NCBI RefSeq assembly: GCF_027594825.1
Contig: NZ_CP088930.1
Coordinates: 1,302,001 to 1,366,000, forward strand
Direction: 5' to 3'
DNA length: 64,000 bases
DNA from: Serratia liquefaciens
Lineage (GTDB): Bacteria > Pseudomonadota > Gammaproteobacteria > Enterobacterales > Enterobacteriaceae
Position 1 is the stretch's first letter; the number at the start of each line of letters is the position of its first letter. The notes below the pieces were generated by a model, which saw only the letters and a list, made by a program, of their open reading frames with translations, made no database searches and was not told the DNA's origin. Positions 47,418 to 55,309 of the stretch are shown here, in pieces. Position numbers and translations under genes: made by a program.

Positions 47418-48446
47418 ATGCAACCTTTGAGTGGACCGGGCACCCCGATCGCCAGCGATCGTCCTTCAACCCCGGGCAAAACCACCCCCACAGACGATAG
47501 CCCGCTCTCCCCGGCACAGCGTACGACGCTGGAGAAGCTGGTGGTCAAAATCATGGCGCTAAGCCCGGCCAAATCCGCAGAGATTTGGGTCACGCTGCGT
47601 CACGACCTGCAGACAGACAACAGCAGTGAACTGCTGGCGCGTCATTTTCAGCCGGCCGAGCAACTGCTGCAAAACCGTCTGACGCAGGTACAGCAAAACC
47701 ATGCCAGCCGCCAACTGCTGCTGCAGCTCACCGAACTGTTGCCGCAGGGTAATAACCGCCAGGCCGTCAGCGATTTTATTCGCCAGCAGTTTGGCCACAC
47801 GGTACTGAGCCAGTTGAGCCACTCGCAGTTGCAGCAGGTGCTGAACCTGTTACAAACCGGTAGCCTGACGATCCCTCACCCGCAGCAAACGGCCACCAGC
47901 GATCGCCCGCTGCTGCCCGCCGAGCATCAAAGCCTGCAGCAGCAGGTCACCAAACTCAGTGCCGCCACCGGCGAGTCGCCGGCCAAGATCTGGCAAACGC
48001 TTTTTGATCTGACCGGGGTTAAAACCAACGATCCGCTGCCGGCACGCCACTTCCAATTGCTGAACCAGTTTTTGCAGGTAAAAGTCGCGCTGAGTCCGCA
48101 GACCGCACCGACGCTGAACAACCTGTTCGCCGCGCTCAAACAGCCGGCGGATGTGCAGGAGCAGCAGCAGTTGAATGACTACTGCCAGTCCCGCTTCAAC
48201 TGCCATGCCAGCGCCCCCTTGACCCACCCGCAGATGAGCGACGTCATTAACCAGCTGTTTGCACGTCGTCTGGAAAAGGCCGGGCATGCACAGCCGATCG
48301 CCGGCAACGCTACCGAGCCGCAACCGCTGCTCAATCCGCTGATTGCCGCCCTGCCCCTGCCGCTGCAAAAAGCGCTGAGCAAACCGGCGGTGGCGTTTAT
48401 CCTGTTCGTACTGGTGCTGGGCCTGGTATTGGCGCTGGTGTTTTGA
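47418..48446 (+). CDS. flk: Flagellar regulator Flk
   Basis: 342 residues (E. coli 331). Hydrophilic, Q-rich and helical, with a duplicated segment: LEKLVVKIMALSPAKSAEIW…ARHFQPAEQLL and LQQQVTKLSAATGESPAKIW…ARHFQLLNQFL. A single C-terminal transmembrane helix (about 322-341) anchors it in the inner membrane, facing the cytoplasm. In Salmonella Flk prevents premature export of FlgM until the hook is complete. Next to pdxB in E. coli; here displaced. Confidence 0.88.
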   Translation: MQPLSGPGTPIASDRPSTPGKTTPTDDSPLSPAQRTTLEKLVVKIMALSPAKSAEIWVTLRHDLQTDNSSELLARHFQPAEQLLQNRLTQVQQNHASRQLLLQLTELLPQGNNRQAVSDFIRQQFGHTVLSQLSHSQLQQVLNLLQTGSLTIPHPQQTATSDRPLLPAEHQSLQQQVTKLSAATGESPAKIWQTLFDLTGVKTNDPLPARHFQLLNQFLQVKVALSPQTAPTLNNLFAALKQPADVQEQQQLNDYCQSRFNCHASAPLTHPQMSDVINQLFARRLEKAGHAQPIAGNATEPQPLLNPLIAALPLPLQKALSKPAVAFILFVLVLGLVLALVF

Positions 48447-48541
48447 CGCTTTCCCTCCTCAAACGATTTCTGGCCTGCGGATGCCCTGTCCAGGGCCAGA
48501 CTCGAATGCTGATGTTAACTGCGCGGTAATTCCGGCCAACG

Positions 48542-48997
48542 TCAGGCGCAGCCACAGTCCTCTCCACTGGCACTTCCCAGCAGTGAACCCGGCTGTTCAC
48601 CGGTGGCCAGGGGATGGCCATCGCGTATCCAGAAGTCCAATCCGCCAATCAGCTCTTTCACCCGCAGCCCCTGTTGCGCCAGTTTGTAGGCCCCCTTGGT
48701 CGAACCGTTGCAGCCGATGCCATCGCAATAAGTGACATAGACTTTGTCGCGATCCAGATGTGCGGTCCCCGCCTCGTCCATCAGCCGGTGCGGCAAACTG
48801 ATAGCGCCGGGGATATGCCCGGCCGCATAGAGCGCCTCTGCACGGGTATCGATCACCAGGATCTCACTGACCCCATTGCGCAGATCCTCTGCCACGTCCC
48901 ACGCATCCGCGTAATAACTCAGCTTTGCGGCCAGGTAATCCAGACTCTGCGCCGCGCTGCCCGGTGGAAAAGCCAAAACCAATGAAGATACCGCCAT
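48542..48997 (-). CDS. Rhodanese-like protein
   Basis: 151-residue single rhodanese domain (about 25-135). VIDTRAEALYAAGHIPGAISLPH is the CH2A motif; the active-site loop is TYCDGIGCNGSTKG with C91 and C96. The C-terminus ends GEDCGCA, two more cysteines in a tail that could bind metal or carry sulfur. Start 48997 has AGGAG eight bases before; 71 codons open upstream lie in the divergent regulator region. Possibly controlled by the divergent MocR regulator. Confidence 0.85.
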   Translation of the reverse strand: MAVSSLVLAFPPGSAAQSLDYLAAKLSYYADAWDVAEDLRNGVSEILVIDTRAEALYAAGHIPGAISLPHRLMDEAGTAHLDRDKVYVTYCDGIGCNGSTKGAYKLAQQGLRVKELIGGLDFWIRDGHPLATGEQPGSLLGSASGEDCGCA

Positions 48998-49059
48998 GGA
49001 ACTCACTCCTGTAGAGAAAGACTGATGACAATATTGCCTGATTTTGGTCTTATGCTTGA

Positions 49060-49089
49060 TACCCATTTTTACCCATGGATAAGTCCCAT
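49060..49089. promoter_or_regulatory. CCCAT repeats at the rhodanese/MocR divergent promoter
   Basis: TACCCAT at 49060-49066 and 49070-49076 (10 bp apart) and TCCCAT at 49084-49089, immediately before the preferred MocR start. Candidate autoregulatory operator. Confidence 0.4.
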
Positions 49090-49090
49090 T

Positions 49091-50524
49091 ATGGCTAACG
49101 CATTGCCCACTCTGTTTCACCAACCGGAACACGCCGGTGGCACCTTGCGTGAACGCGTCTGCGGCACGCTGCGCCGGGCTATTCATAATGGGGCGCTTGG
49201 CCGTGGGCAACGCTTGCCCTCATCGCGGATCCTGGCTGAAGATTTGGGCGTCTCGCGCGTAACCACCGAAGCGGCCTATGCCCAGTTGGAAGCCGAAGGC
49301 TATCTGCAGCGCCGCGTTGGTCAAGGCACCTTCGTGGCGATCAACATCGTCAAATCAGCGCCCGCCGCCAAAGTCAGCGGCGCCCCCCGCCTTTCGCTGC
49401 GCGGCACGCAGATCGCGCAAACCGGTGGCTGCCACGATCCGCTTCAGCCTCTACCCTTCGCTGCCGGTTCGCCGGATTTACGTGCTTTCCCGCTAAAACT
49501 GTGGAGACAGCTCACCGCTCAACAACTGCGCCTGCGCGGGGAAGCTCTGATGCGCTATGGCGATCCTCAGGGCTACTTTCCGCTACGCGAAGCCATTGCC
49601 AGCTATGTCAGCCAGACGCGCGGCGTTAACTGCGATGCGCAACAGGTCGTGGTGCTGACCAGTTCGCAACAGGCCCTGCAGCTGGTTGCCACCCTGCTGT
49701 TGGACAACGGTGACAAGGTGTGGATGGAAGATCCCGGTTATCGCGGTGCCAGAAACGCCTTTAGCAGCGTCGGAGCCCAACTGGTGCCGGTCAGGGTTGA
49801 CGAAGCCGGGTTGCTGCCCGATGGCCAGCTCCCCACGCCTCGGTTGATTTACCTCACGCCCTCGCATCAATACCCCACCGGCGTGGCACTCAGCCTGCCA
49901 CGCCGGCTCGAGCTGCTGGCGCTGGCGCAACGGCAGCGGGCGTGGATTATTGAAGATGATTACGACAGCGAGTTTCACTATGACGGCCAGCCGATGCCGG
50001 CGATGCAGGGATTGGATCGGCACGGCAACGTGCTTTATCTGGGCACCTTTTCCAAGGCGCTGTTTCCTTCCCTGCGGCTGGCTTATTTGGTGTTGCCACC
50101 GGCGTTGGTGGAACCTTTTACTACCGCACGCACGGTATACGACGGCCACAGCGCCCAATTGATGCAGGCGGTGACCGCCGAATTTATTCAGCAGGGGCAC
50201 TTCGCCGCCCATATCCGCTATATGCGTCAGTTGTACCGCAGCCGACGTGACCTGTTACTGGCGGAGGTGCAGGAAAAGCTCGGGCATTTTGCCACCCCGC
50301 AACCGACAGGGGGCGGCTTGCAGCTCAGCGTGTGGCTGCCGCCCGGACAGGAGAGCGTCCTGACTCAGCAGGCGCAGCGTCTGGGCGTAGTCACGCCGGG
50401 GTTGGCGGCACAGTACCAAACCCCGAGCCTGCGGCGTGACGGCTGGCTGCTGGGGTTTTCTGCCCTGACGCCGGGCGAGATCCGCGCCGCCGTCGAGCGC
50501 TTGGCACGGATCTCGCCGGCTTAA
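49091..50524 (+). CDS. MocR-family (GntR/aminotransferase) regulator
   Basis: 477 residues from ATG 49091; the frame is also open from 49025, where GAGAAAG gives a better ribosome-binding site but would leave only 27 bp to the divergent rhodanese start. GntR winged helix (about 15-85; LPSSRILAEDLGVSRVTTEAAYAQLEAEGYL) and aminotransferase domain with PLP-lysine motif LGTFSKALFPSLRLAYL and IIEDDYDSEF. PdxR-like layout. Target probably itself and the rhodanese gene; ligand unknown. Confidence 0.87.
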   Translation: MANALPTLFHQPEHAGGTLRERVCGTLRRAIHNGALGRGQRLPSSRILAEDLGVSRVTTEAAYAQLEAEGYLQRRVGQGTFVAINIVKSAPAAKVSGAPRLSLRGTQIAQTGGCHDPLQPLPFAAGSPDLRAFPLKLWRQLTAQQLRLRGEALMRYGDPQGYFPLREAIASYVSQTRGVNCDAQQVVVLTSSQQALQLVATLLLDNGDKVWMEDPGYRGARNAFSSVGAQLVPVRVDEAGLLPDGQLPTPRLIYLTPSHQYPTGVALSLPRRLELLALAQRQRAWIIEDDYDSEFHYDGQPMPAMQGLDRHGNVLYLGTFSKALFPSLRLAYLVLPPALVEPFTTARTVYDGHSAQLMQAVTAEFIQQGHFAAHIRYMRQLYRSRRDLLLAEVQEKLGHFATPQPTGGGLQLSVWLPPGQESVLTQQAQRLGVVTPGLAAQYQTPSLRRDGWLLGFSALTPGEIRAAVERLARISPA

Positions 50525-50557
50525 CCCAGGGCACAGTTTCCACGGCGCCAGGTTACC

Positions 50558-51454
50558 TTACTGCTCGGTCAGCCTCAGTTCGGCAACCAACGGCAGGTGA
50601 TCGCTGACCGCAGGCCAGTGAATACCGTTCCAGTCGCCGCTGGCGTTCGGCACCGTCAGGCTGTCCAGATGCCAGCGCTGGGCATTGCCGCTAAAGATGT
50701 AATCGACCTTGATTTCGGCATTTTCCGCCGGCCAGCTGCGGCCATCCTGCTCCTTGGGCATGATGTCGTTCCAATAGCGGTTCAGCTCGGTCCAGGTGAC
50801 GCTGCCCGGCACGTCGTTCATGTCGCCGAACAGCAGCTTGATACCGCGCATTTCAATAGTGCGGTCATTCAGTTCGCGCACCTGATCCAGCCGCATCGCC
50901 GGATCTTCCTTGGTGTCCAGATGGGTATTGATCAGGGTAATCGGTGCCGGGAATTCGGGCACGTCGGTCTGGGCGGTGAAAGCAATTCGCTGTTCGCGCT
51001 GACCGGAAGGCAACGGGTAAATCTTGCTGTCATGCAGCGGGTATTTCGATAAGAACGCCAGCCCATACTCGCCGCCGTCAAAATCAATCGCGCGCCCGAA
51101 CGCGACGTGCATACCGGTCAGTTTGGCCAGTTCCTCCGCCTGATCGAGCTTGCCGCTGCGGCCGGTCAGCTTGTCCACCTCCTGCAGCGCCACCACGTCG
51201 ACGTTCATCGCCTTGATCGCTTTGGCGATTGCGGTCATGTCGCTGACCTTGCCGGCGGCGATATTGAAGCTGGCTACGCGGATCTTCGGTGCCTGCTCCA
51301 GGCTATAGGTTTTGTTTTTCAGGCCGCCGAGCGCACTGGCCACTTCGCGGCTATTGGCGTTGCTGTTGGCATGGCCACCATCGGTGGATGACCAGGCCGT
51401 TTGCGATATTCCCAGGGATAACAAAGTGATAAGTAAAGCATGACTTGAGCGCAT
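50558..51454 (-). CDS. Exported endonuclease/exonuclease/phosphatase-family protein
   Basis: 298 residues with a signal peptide (about 1-22, ending TAWSS). EEP fold motifs in order: RVASFNIAAG, LQEVD (catalytic Glu), LINTHLDTKEDP, LLFGDMNDVPGS, KVDYIF and a final VSDHLPLVAE (His). Known family members cleave DNA, phospholipids or sphingomyelin; the substrate here is unknown. AAGGAG lies eight bases before ATG 51454. Divergent from the PepT-like gene. Confidence 0.85.
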   Translation of the reverse strand: MRSSHALLITLLSLGISQTAWSSTDGGHANSNANSREVASALGGLKNKTYSLEQAPKIRVASFNIAAGKVSDMTAIAKAIKAMNVDVVALQEVDKLTGRSGKLDQAEELAKLTGMHVAFGRAIDFDGGEYGLAFLSKYPLHDSKIYPLPSGQREQRIAFTAQTDVPEFPAPITLINTHLDTKEDPAMRLDQVRELNDRTIEMRGIKLLFGDMNDVPGSVTWTELNRYWNDIMPKEQDGRSWPAENAEIKVDYIFSGNAQRWHLDSLTVPNASGDWNGIHWPAVSDHLPLVAELRLTEQ

Positions 51455-51668
51455 GTATTCTCCTTTAACGATCCTATTATTTGGGGGCACCCGTTCCCCC
51501 ACAGCTAACAACGATTTTGCCGCAGTTACCCGAGACTATTTCCTAGTTGCGCCGCTATTTTTTTATTCTGCGCGGCATCTCGCATTCCGGCAGCGAAAGC
51601 ATTGCACCATTGGACAACCGGCTGATTTAGCTTTAAAACCGATAGACCGCTTATCGAGAGGAACCCGC

Positions 51669-52901
51669 ATGACCAGCGCCATTGCCGAACAGCTCACCGA
51701 ACGTTTCTTCCGCTATCTGGCGGTGACCAGCCAGAGCGACGCCGCCGCAACCACCTTGCCCAGCACGCCGGGCCAGCATGATATGGCCAAGCTGCTGGCG
51801 GCCGAACTGCGCCAGCTAGGCATGCAAGACGTGCAAATTGACGAGCACGCCACCGTGACCGCCCGCAAACCCGGCAATCAGCCAGGCGCTCCGCGTATCG
51901 GCTTTATCACCCATATCGATACCGTTGACGTGGGTCTGTCGGCCCATATTCACCCGCAGCGCCTGCGCTTTACCGGCCAGGATCTGTGCCTGAATGCCGA
52001 ACACGATATCTGGCTGCGCACCGCCGAGCATCCGGAAATCCTGGCCTATCCGAATGAAGAGATTATTTTCAGCGACGGCACCAGCGTGCTCGGCGCCGAT
52101 AACAAAGCGGCGGTCACGGTGGTCATGACCCTGCTGGCCAACCTGAGCGCTTCCGATCGTCACGGCGACATCGTGGTGGCCTTTGTCCCGGATGAGGAAA
52201 TTGGCCTGCGCGGCGCCAAGGCGCTGGATCTGACGCGTTTCGAGGTGGATTTTGCCTATACCATCGACTGCTGCGAGTTGGGGGAAGTGGTGTATGAGAA
52301 CTTCAATGCCGCAGGGGCGGAAATCCGCATCGAAGGGGTCACCGCGCACCCGATGTCGGCGAAGAACGTGCTGATCAACCCAATTCGCATCGCCAACGAC
52401 ATCATCAACCAATTCGACAGTCTGGATACGCCGGAACATACCGAGGGGCGCGAAGGCTATTTCTGGTTCAACGATCTGACCGCCAATGCCAACCTCGCTA
52501 CGTTGAAAGTGTCGATCCGCGATTTTGACCTGGCCGGGTTCAATGCGCGTAAAGAGCGCATTCAGGAAGTGGTGCGACAGGTGGCGGCAAACTACCCGCG
52601 TGCCAAGGTCAGCTGCAAGGTGACGGATATCTACAGCAATATCAGCAACTCTATCGGGGAAGACAAGCGAGCGATTGAGCTGATTTTCGGTGCCCTGGCC
52701 GCCCACGGTATTCCTCCCAAGGTGATCCCGATGCGCGGCGGCACAGACGGCGCCGCACTCTCCAGCCGTGGGCTGCTGACGCCGAACTACTTCACCGGCG
52801 CGCACAATTTCCATTCGCGCTTCGAGTTTCTGCCGGTCAGGGCCTTTGTAAAATCCTATCAGGTCACTCGCAGCATCTGCTTGCTGGCGGCACGCGGTTA
52901 G
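51669..52901 (+). CDS. PepT-like tripeptide aminopeptidase
   Basis: 410-residue M20-family metallopeptidase with the PepT arrangement. Zinc ligands and catalytic residues are visible: GFITHIDTVD (H), LGADNKAAV (D), PDEEIGLRG (E/E), YTIDCCELG (D) and TGAHNFHSRFE (H). E. coli PepT is similar but clearly diverged (for example TVDGGGVGE there), so this may be a paralogue of a canonical pepT elsewhere. GAGAGGAA precedes ATG 51669; the 72 codons open upstream are promoter DNA. Confidence 0.85.
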   Translation: MTSAIAEQLTERFFRYLAVTSQSDAAATTLPSTPGQHDMAKLLAAELRQLGMQDVQIDEHATVTARKPGNQPGAPRIGFITHIDTVDVGLSAHIHPQRLRFTGQDLCLNAEHDIWLRTAEHPEILAYPNEEIIFSDGTSVLGADNKAAVTVVMTLLANLSASDRHGDIVVAFVPDEEIGLRGAKALDLTRFEVDFAYTIDCCELGEVVYENFNAAGAEIRIEGVTAHPMSAKNVLINPIRIANDIINQFDSLDTPEHTEGREGYFWFNDLTANANLATLKVSIRDFDLAGFNARKERIQEVVRQVAANYPRAKVSCKVTDIYSNISNSIGEDKRAIELIFGALAAHGIPPKVIPMRGGTDGAALSSRGLLTPNYFTGAHNFHSRFEFLPVRAFVKSYQVTRSICLLAARG

Positions 52902-52946
52902 ACGCCACTCTCAACCAGCGCGGTATCACCGGTAAAAATACCGCGC

Positions 52947-54059
52947 TTAAACCAACAGCCAGCCAAGCAAGCCGGCCCATACCAGTAACGGCAACGAAAA
53001 GTAATGAAATTTCAGCCAAATTTTGCGCTCGTCCGCCATACGCAGCGCAATCAGGTTCGCCAGCGAACCGATCGCCAGCCCAAAGCCACCGGCGTTGACC
53101 GCGTAGGCCAGCAGTTGACTGGAAGGCACGTAATTGAGCATTAAAATGGTCGCCGGCACGTTGCTGATCACCTGCGACAGGCCAATCCCCAAAGCGTAAA
53201 TGCCTCCGTTACCCAGCGTAGCGATATCGGCGAACCAAGGCTGGATCGCCTGCAACCGAGTAAACAGCCCCACGTCGATAAACATGGCGATAAAGACAAA
53301 AATCAGGCTCCAGTCGATCTGCAGCAATACCCGACGCGCCAGCAGTAAAAAACCGACGAACACCGCCAACAGGCCATACAGCGGCAGATCAAGATCCAGA
53401 CACAGCAGAAAAATCACGTACAGCGCCACGCAGCTCAGCAACAGGCGGAGCTGATACGGATAACCTTCGGTGTGTGGCGCTTTAACGATATCCCGCGCCG
53501 GAAAGCAGAACCCGGTCAGCAGCAGCAAACTGACCAGCATCACCACGCCAAACGGCGCCATTTGGGCAATGAACCCCAGGAAAGAGAGCGAAGACTTGCT
53601 CCACAGCAGAATGTTTTGCGGGTTGCCAATCGGCGTCAGCAATGAGCCGGCATTGACCGCCAGTGCCTGGAAGATAATCAACCGGCCAATCGGTAACGAC
53701 GACAGTTTTTTCAGCGTGATAGTCAGCGGTATAACGATAAACAACGCCACGTCGTTGGTCAGGAATGACGACAGCACCGCGGCGGAAAACACCAGAAACA
53801 GCGCCAATCGCCGCTCGCTGTGCAGCGTATTGATGATTTTTCGGCCGACAAAATCGAAATAACCGCTGACCTCGACGCCCTTGGTGAGTAACATCAATCC
53901 AAGCAGCGTAATGATGGTGCGCCAGTCGATAAAACTGTTTAACGCAGGCAGCTGTTGCGGATTAAAGGCCGCCATCAGTACGCCGGCTAACAGCAAAATA
54001 TGCAAAAAACGATCTTTCAGGAACGGCTGAACCAGCCGGGCAACGGCATTTGAACTCAT
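52947..54059 (-). CDS. ybiR: YbiR-type ion/anion permease
   Basis: 370 residues, about ten transmembrane helices, ArsB/NhaD (ion transporter) superfamily, as E. coli YbiR (372). Conserved segments FLTNDVALFIVIPLT and NAGSLLTPIGNPQNILLW in the first half and SQVISNVPATILML in the second are the paired re-entrant motifs of the superfamily. Substrate unproven. The start borders the apbE leader. Confidence 0.85.
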   Translation of the reverse strand: MSSNAVARLVQPFLKDRFLHILLLAGVLMAAFNPQQLPALNSFIDWRTIITLLGLMLLTKGVEVSGYFDFVGRKIINTLHSERRLALFLVFSAAVLSSFLTNDVALFIVIPLTITLKKLSSLPIGRLIIFQALAVNAGSLLTPIGNPQNILLWSKSSLSFLGFIAQMAPFGVVMLVSLLLLTGFCFPARDIVKAPHTEGYPYQLRLLLSCVALYVIFLLCLDLDLPLYGLLAVFVGFLLLARRVLLQIDWSLIFVFIAMFIDVGLFTRLQAIQPWFADIATLGNGGIYALGIGLSQVISNVPATILMLNYVPSSQLLAYAVNAGGFGLAIGSLANLIALRMADERKIWLKFHYFSLPLLVWAGLLGWLLV

Positions 54060-54216
54060 GTTGGGCGCTTCAAAAAAACAACCAGGGATCAGGAGCCAGA
54101 CGTTAGCCCAAGCGCGGCGGCAACGCCAGCAAAATGCTCTTTTACCGTTAACTGCTTTTCATTTGCCGCGCTTTACTTTATTTGTAGCGCCTTTCACTGT
54201 TTCAAAGGATATTTTC

Positions 54217-55248
54217 ATGGCTAACGTTTTTGCCAAAGGGCTGTTGCTGAGTATGACGATCGGCTTGCTGGCCGCCTGTAATGACCCCGATACCCGCCCA
54301 CAGATCGACATTGAAGGCAAAACCATGGGTACCTTCTACAGCGTCAAGGTAAGCGGTGACGTCACGGTCAATAAACAGCAGTTGCAACAGCAGATTGACG
54401 CCGTGCTGGAACGCGCCAATGACGATATCTCCACCTACCGCAATGATTCTGTGCTTTCGCGTTTTAATCAAACCCAGAGTACCGAGCCTCAGCCGATCCC
54501 GCGCGGCATGGCGGATATTATCCTGATGGCTCAGCGCATTGGCCGCGACACTCAGGGCGCAATGAATATCACCGTGGGTCCGCTGGTGAATTTATGGGGC
54601 TTTGGCCCAGACAAGCGTGTGGTCAAGGTGCCGAGCCAACAGCAAATAGAGGCGGCACAAAAAAATATTGGCCTGCAGCATCTCAGGCTACTCAGCGACA
54701 GCCGTGGCGAATGGCTGCAAAAGGACTTGCCTGGGATGTATGTTGATCTCTCGACGTTGGGCGAAGGCTATGGCGTCGATCAGTTGGTGCAGTTGATGGC
54801 CCATAATGGCATCACCCACTATCTGGTGTCGGTCGGCGGTGCGGTTTCCTCGCGCGGCGTTAATGGGCAGGGCAAACCCTGGCGCGTGGCGATCCAAAAA
54901 CCGACCGACCGCGAAAATGCGGTGCAGGCGCTGGTTGATTTACAAGGCTACGGCATCAGCACCGCCGGCAGCTACCGTAACTATTTTGAACAGGACGGGC
55001 AGCGCTATTCGCACGTGATCGATCCCACGACCGGCAAACCCATTACTCATCGTCTGGTCTCCGCCACGGTGATCGCCCCGACCGCGCTGGAAGCCGACGG
55101 TTGGGATACCGGGTTGATGGTGTTGGGGACGGAAAAAGCGCTCAAACTGGCGGAAGAGAAAGGCCTGGCGGTCTACCTGATAAGCAAAACCGATGACGGG
55201 TTCAGCGCCGTGATGACGCCGCAGTTCAAGGCCTTTCTGGTGAAATAG
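54217..55248 (+). CDS. apbE: FAD:protein FMN transferase (lipoprotein)
   Basis: 343 residues. Lipoprotein signal with lipobox LLAAC (Cys about 19), so a periplasmic lipoprotein. ApbE attaches FMN covalently to threonine of Rnf/Nqr-type subunits. MGTFYSVKV near the mature start, VDLSTLGEGYGVDQL, VSVGGAVSSRG, the STAGSYRNYF flavin loop and HVIDPTTGKPI are family hallmarks. AAAGGA lies before ATG 54217. No flavinylated partner is encoded in the window. Confidence 0.92.
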   Translation: MANVFAKGLLLSMTIGLLAACNDPDTRPQIDIEGKTMGTFYSVKVSGDVTVNKQQLQQQIDAVLERANDDISTYRNDSVLSRFNQTQSTEPQPIPRGMADIILMAQRIGRDTQGAMNITVGPLVNLWGFGPDKRVVKVPSQQQIEAAQKNIGLQHLRLLSDSRGEWLQKDLPGMYVDLSTLGEGYGVDQLVQLMAHNGITHYLVSVGGAVSSRGVNGQGKPWRVAIQKPTDRENAVQALVDLQGYGISTAGSYRNYFEQDGQRYSHVIDPTTGKPITHRLVSATVIAPTALEADGWDTGLMVLGTEKALKLAEEKGLAVYLISKTDDGFSAVMTPQFKAFLVK

Positions 55249-55278
55249 CTTCTGTGCGATCTTCTGTGCAATAAAGAC

Positions 55279-55303
55279 GGGGCGCAGTGTTGAACGGCGC
55301 CCC
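55279..55303 (+). terminator. Hairpin after apbE
   Basis: GGGGCGC–11 bases–GCGCCCC, then GCTTGCTTATCCTTTTC. It lies just before the stop of the convergent cusA and may serve both. Confidence 0.5.
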
Positions 55304-55309
55304 GCTTGC

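Noticed and set aside
51816..52814. 332-codon antisense frame in the pepT-like gene
   Set aside because: Shadow frame; the sense strand carries all M20 peptidase motifs.
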